Origin: Macrosoma leucophasiata
Taxonomy: Eukaryota; Arthropoda; Insecta; Lepidoptera; Hedylidae
Direction of reading: 5' to 3'
Assembly: GCA_036365455.1 (NCBI GenBank)
Contig: JAWQUS010000017.1
Location: 1,178,001-1,242,000 of the forward strand
DNA: 64,000 nt
Positions 60,589 through 64,000 of this stretch are shown here, one piece after another. The notes beneath the pieces are model-generated. The model saw nothing but the letters and a program-made list of their open reading frames with translations. It was not told the DNA's origin and ran no database searches. Numbering within the stretch: the first letter of the stretch is position 1; each line of letters begins with the position of its first letter. Made by a program: the position numbers and the translations under genes.

Positions 60589-61018
60589 TAGACCGGGATC
60601 CCTCGCCCTTTTTCGTAAGTGATTACTAACAAGCTAATTTTTCGTCAGTAGCTTCATTTTGACGAGACGCCCAACATTAGCTAGTACAAAAATTTCGTAA
60701 GTGGTAGCTAACAGGGGTAATGAGGACATAATTTGTTGATTTAGTGGTTATCAAAAATTCATTACTAACTGGTTTTTTTATTTATAATTCTTATAATAAT
60801 AATCTAAATTAGCTGAAAAAATATTTGTCCTACAAAATGCTAGGTTTGATCAACGAGGTCCCATTTTTGCAACATGTACTATTTACGAGGTCATGAAAAA
60901 TTATTACTAACCAGCTGATTTTTTTTTTGTTGGTTAGTTAATAATTATATAATTTAACGCCCACATTGTCCTACACATTACGTGGAACGTTTTTCTAGTC
61001 CGACACTCTTAGGTTGTA
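60589..61018 (+). repeat. Left terminal inverted repeat, ~430 bp
   Basis: It pairs with 62216-62644. Inner shared phrases are TTCGTAAGTGATTACTAACA, GACGAGACGCCCAACATTAG, GCAACATGTACTATTTACGA and CACATTACGTGGAACGTTTT. The two arms differ at only a few places by eye. Confidence 0.9.
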
Positions 61019-61067
61019 GTACAAATACTAGATGTAAAAATAATTAGTATCAAGTTGAAACTTCGTG

Positions 61068-61410
61068 AGTAGCTTCTTTTCAATGAGACGCCCAAGAATT
61101 TCTTTTACGAAAAGGCTCGATTGTGGTAGCTAACAGGGGTAATGAGGACATAACTTGTTGATTTAGTGGTTATCAAAAATTCATTACTAACTGGTTTTTT
61201 TATTTATAATTCTTATAATAATAATCTAAATTAGCCGAAAAAATATTTGTCCTACAAAATGCTAGGTTTGATCAACGAGGTCCCACCTTTGCAACATGTA
61301 CTATTAACGAGGTCATGAAAAATTATTACTAACCAGCTGATTTTTTTTTGGTTGGTTAGTTAATAATTATATAATTTAACGCCCACATTGTCCTACAAAT
61401 TTCATGGTAT
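61068..61410 (+). repeat. Second, internal copy of the left repeat
   Basis: It repeats 60650-60985 in direct orientation (GTGGTAGCTAACAGGGGTAA, CCTACAAAATGCTAGGTTTG, TAACGCCCACATTGTCCTAC). The outer ~60 bases are diverged and the first terminal bases are absent, so the element has two left arms and one right arm. Confidence 0.85.
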
Positions 61411-61499
61411 ATTTTGCTGATCCTCCAATGGAATTTGAAATTCATAACAATAAAAATCTATTCATTCTGTACATTTTTCTATTGGAGTTTAGTTATATT

Positions 61500-61535
61500 A
61501 GTACGCATGCGCGCGATGCTGCGTACTGTGTTTAG
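61500..61535 (+). promoter_or_regulatory. Candidate promoter core of the element's gene
   Basis: GTACGCATGCGCGCGATGCTGCGTAC is an imperfect palindrome (arms GTACGCA/TGCGTAC) around CGCATGCGC. That core resembles NRF1-type sites of housekeeping promoters. It lies about 120-150 bp before the ORF. A pyrimidine run and CAG at 61627-61643 could also serve as a splice acceptor. Confidence 0.3.
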
Positions 61536-61648
61536 TTACTCCATGCTGAAGCCGACTTTAGCCGACTATAACCGTGCTGTTCTTTTCTGTTGACCACGTG
61601 TTGGACGCTCTGAAATAACTTACATTTTTTTTTAATTGCTCAGCAAAA

Positions 61649-61963
61649 ATGGAGTGTTTTTTATGCAGTGTATTGTGTGATAACCCTCGCTTTCGAGAGA
61701 AACGCGAAGAGATCAAGAAATTTTCTCAAGAAATTTTGCTTTCTTGTCGAACTTTTTTGTCTGCTCGAAAGCATCATAAACATAAATATAGTAATGTCGT
61801 ATTACCGGAAAATTGGAATGACGACATAATCGGGTATCATTCCTCTTGTTATAAGGAATTCAGAGTGAAATCTCAACAGAATGAAGAAGATACTGATGAA
61901 GATGAGGAGAGTGATGCCAGTAGTGGGGATGAATGTTTTTCTGATGAGTCAGATAAAAATTAA
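61649..61963 (+). CDS. Small acidic protein with possible C2HC zinc-binding motif
   Basis: 104 residues, with ATG in good context (CAAAAATGG). C3-x2-C6 near the N-terminus and H64-x2-C67 (YHSSCYKEF) could bind one zinc ion. Between them lies a basic segment rich in K, R and H (KHHKHK, 41-46). Residues 79-102 are acidic (EEDTDEDEES, SGDECFSDES). AATAAA at 62009 and 62028 follows the TAA stop. It lies between the inverted repeats of the 2.06 kb element, so it is probably the element's own gene. A YHxxCY-type motif recalls zinc-finger heads of some transposon-encoded proteins, but I cannot name a family. A DNA- or protein-binding role is only inference. There is no catalytic domain. It may be the first exon remnant of a longer transposase gene. 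Confidence 0.6.
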   Translation: MECFLCSVLCDNPRFREKREEIKKFSQEILLSCRTFLSARKHHKHKYSNVVLPENWNDDIIGYHSSCYKEFRVKSQQNEEDTDEDEESDASSGDECFSDESDKN

Positions 61964-62008
61964 TTTCTTTTTTGTATAAAAGTATCTACTTTTTCATGTA
62001 TGTTACAT

Positions 62009-62033
62009 AATAAAGTTGATTTATTTCAATAAA
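62009..62033 (+). terminator. Polyadenylation signals
   Basis: AATAAA at 62009-62014 and again at 62028-62033, 46 and 65 bases after the stop codon of the 104-residue ORF. Confidence 0.55.
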
Positions 62034-62215
62034 TATATTTTCACTTTACCTCATGTTGCACATAGGAAAAACGAAAATTACGATTATTGTAGGACTACGG
62101 ATGCATACCAGTTTTTTTGTAGGACATTGTTTTATTCGGATAAAAAACACACTAATGTATCACGTGATACTTTTGTCCTACAGTTACTAATAAAAAAAAT
62201 GGTCCTGTGGTATGG

Positions 62216-62644
62216 ACAACTTAGGAGTCTAGGACTAGAAAAACGTTCCACGTAATGTGTAGGACAATGTGGGCGTTAAATTATATAATTATTAACTAAC
62301 CAACAAAAAAAAAATCAGCTGGTTAGTAATAATTTTTCATGACCTCGTAAATAGTACATGTTGCAAAAATGGGACCTCGTTGATCAAACCTAGCATTTTG
62401 TAGGACAAATATTTTTTCAGCTAATTTAGATTATTATTATAAGAATTATAAATAAAAAAACCAGTTAGTAATGAATTTTTGATAACCACTAAATCAACAA
62501 ATTATGTCCTCATTACCCCTGTTAGCTACCACTTACGAAATTTTTGTACTAGCTAATGTTGGGCGTCTCGTCAAAATGAAGCTACTGACGAAAAATTAGC
62601 TTGTTAGTAATCACTTACGAAAAAGGGCGAGGGATCCCGGTCTA
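62216..62644 (-). repeat. Right terminal inverted repeat, ~430 bp
   Basis: Exact inverse order of the left arm, from CTAGGACTAGAAAAACGTTCC inward to GGGCGAGGGATCCCGGTCTA at the end. An ORF read across its inner edge (62016-62255) has no domain and is not called. Confidence 0.9.
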
Positions 62645-62910
62645 CTATTCATCAGATTGATATCGATCACGTTATACTTGTATACCTAATAATAATATGT
62701 CCATATGCCATTAGGTCATACGGTACTATTTGTTTTTTTTTGTTTGTCAATTATTTTCTGTGCTACCTAACTCGGAGTTTCATAATATGCCTCACCTACT
62801 GCACGAGACTAAAAAAAACTTAAATGCCGAAATGTAGGTGCTTCCATGAACGCCCCAGTTTACATATGTATTTCAATATTTTCGATATCTCAGGCGCTGC
62901 GAACTGATTT

Positions 62911-63157
62911 TTTTTTATGTAATGGATGTGGTAAACATGCATGCGTTCACATTGATGTTAAGTAATGACTGCAGCCTATAGACGCTTATACAAAGACCAA
63001 GGCCAAAATGCTATGACTCTGTGACGGAAATAACAGGGCCGTACATTACCACCTGACCGGAACACGATAGTGCTGGACACTACCATTTAGCGGCAAGTAT
63101 ATTAGGTAATGCGGTGATGCCTACGCCCGCGAACTCCGGCACTGAAGCTCTACCAAT
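62911..63157 (-). mobile_element. SINE-C, complete but with internal deletion
   Basis: T run, GTAATGGATGTGGTAAACATG. The CAGATGCGTTACCACTCC segment is missing after GGCCAAAATG. Then the body to GAACTCCGGCACTGAAGCTC. Confidence 0.85.
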
Positions 63158-63244
63158 GAATGAATGTAGTAATTTAACCTTGCTTACTCCTTAGTGGAAT
63201 ATAGGGATGAAACTACGTTCGTTCCAATAAATTGAACCCAAGAA

Positions 63245-63458
63245 AAAACAATCAATGTCAGATCGCATATCGAAGCTTGGCTGGCTGCCTAATACAGTTC
63301 AAGCGACCGAAGGCAAGAGCTGCATTGAAGGTGAAAACAGATACTGGCAGCCAGCCATATGTGACGAGTTTTTTGGTCGACTAATGGCAGAATGATAAGT
63401 TGTTCCTGCAATGTTCCGTATTGCAGACAGATCGTGGTCTTTGATTGGACGTAGTAAA
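63245..63458. repeat. Direct repeat, right copy (partner 60140-60352)
   Basis: CGAAGCTTGGCTGGCTGCCTAA to TTGCAGACAGATCGTGGTC. In one plus-strand frame it reads ENRYWQPAICDEFFGRLMAE before stops, so it may be a piece of an element's coding region. Family unknown. Confidence 0.7.
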
Positions 63459-63633
63459 AAAAAAAATAATACCAAAGTTGAACCAAATTTTGTAGTTTTT
63501 AAAGGAATATGATGCAGTAAGATTTGCTGCAGCAAGTTTTTAGCAGTTTTATGAGACATGCAAACGAATCCGTTATTGAAATACCTAAAAGATTTTCGAG
63601 TTGCATTGTATAACATTGTGCAATATTTTCGAT

Positions 63634-63923
63634 ATAACTTTTTTATGTAATGGAAGTGGCAAACAAGCATGCAGTTAACATTGATGTTAAGTGATGACTG
63701 CAGCCTATAGACACCCACACAAAGACCAAGGTCAAAATGCAGATGCGTTACCACTCCTGAGGCTTAAGGTGTTATGCCTCTGTGCCGGAAATTACAGGGC
63801 CGTACATTACCACCTGACCAGAACACGATAGTGCTGAACACCACCATTTAGCGACAAGTATATAAGGTAATGCGGTGGTGCCTACGCCTGCGAGCTCCGT
63901 TACTGGAGCTCTACCACCAGTAA
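63634..63923 (-). mobile_element. SINE-C, full length, well preserved
   Basis: CTTTTTTATGTAATGGAAGTGGC through to the head ACTGGTGGTAGAGCTCC, close to consensus. Confidence 0.92.
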
Positions 63924-64000
63924 AATGCTGTTGGATTGATGTAGAAGGTTGCCGGCAAAAGGTGATGAGCTGATTACAATTAACCTAACTTCTCAGGTGC

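Larger units (their letters stand above)
60589..62644. mobile_element. Long-inverted-repeat element carrying a small gene
   Basis: 2,056 bp. The ends read TAGACCGGGATCCCTCGCCC on the left and the exact inverse on the right. The inverted repeats extend about 430 bp, nearly identical. CTA lies outside both ends (60586-60588, 62645-62647), a possible 3-bp TSD; alternatively TA is the duplicated target. The interior carries a partial extra copy of the left repeat, a promoter-like segment, one 104-residue ORF and two polyadenylation signals. GTCCTAC occurs nine times in both orientations. No transposase-like domain was found, so the element is probably mobilised in trans, or the ORF is an unfamiliar accessory protein. 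Superfamily unassigned. Confidence 0.85.

Noticed and set aside
62016..62255. 79-codon ORF after the zinc-motif gene
   Set aside because: It has no domain, lies between a polyadenylation signal and the right inverted arm, and runs into the arm.
1..64000. CRISPR-like array from the many repeated ~290-bp units
   Set aside because: Units are long, dispersed, in both orientations and partly nested with TSDs, as expected for SINEs in a eukaryote.

Overview
This is a 64 kb stretch of insect nuclear DNA, very probably from a moth or butterfly (Lepidoptera). It is A/T-rich and has no bacterial or organellar gene organisation. It is packed with repeat types typical of lepidopteran genomes: Helitrons whose 3' ends read GCGGGCGAAGCCGCGGGC...CTAG, tRNA-headed SINEs, mariner and BEL/Pao elements, and CR1/Jockey-, RTE- and R2-like LINE pieces. 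I found no convincing host protein-coding gene. Every long ORF belongs to a mobile element, and most of those are broken. No species can be named from the sequence alone.

Four short retroposon families make up much of the window; the labels are mine. SINE-A has a tRNA-like head and ends in a CCCCTTCGGGG hairpin. SINE-B has a tRNA-like head starting GACGACCCGG. SINE-C is about 290 bp, ends in poly(A), and its 3' part resembles the 3' end of the CR1/Jockey-type LINE in this window. SINE-5S has a head resembling 5S rRNA (shared GATGGGTGACCGC) and a tail resembling RTE LINEs, ending in (ATT)n. Many copies are nested, and several have target-site duplications (TSDs) readable by eye.

Layout: 0-6.5 kb holds SINE-C copies, MITEs and a LINE 3' end. 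6.5-9.1 kb is a 2.3 kb Helitron with a hAT-type MITE and SINEs inside it. 9.5-14.2 kb has a three-layer nest (SINE-B, hAT MITE, SINE-5S) and two GC-rich retroposons. 14.9-21.6 kb has Helitrons and a second three-layer nest containing a broken CR1/Jockey-like LINE. 25.2-26.2 kb is a long-inverted-repeat element. 33.2-36.8 kb holds a 542 bp palindromic MITE and a mosaic of local duplications. 36.8-41.9 kb has Penelope-like remains (GIY-YIG region) and a dead mariner. 43.5-44.9 kb has three tandem Helitrons and an RTE piece inside another LINE. 46.5-50.4 kb is a 5'-truncated BEL/Pao element with one LTR. 51.6-52.9 kb is a mariner with an uninterrupted 342-residue transposase ORF. 53-59.1 kb is mostly SINEs and Helitrons. 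59.1-59.9 kb is an R2-like LINE fragment. 60.6-62.6 kb is the most unusual object: a 2,056 bp element with ~430 bp terminal inverted repeats, nine copies of GTCCTAC, and a compact gene for a 104-residue protein with a possible C2HC zinc-binding motif.

Functionally the region is a host-gene desert where autonomous elements and their probable parasites sit side by side. The LINEs may supply the machinery for the SINEs, and earlier insertions serve as landing sites for later ones. All family assignments rest on motifs read by eye; no database search was possible.
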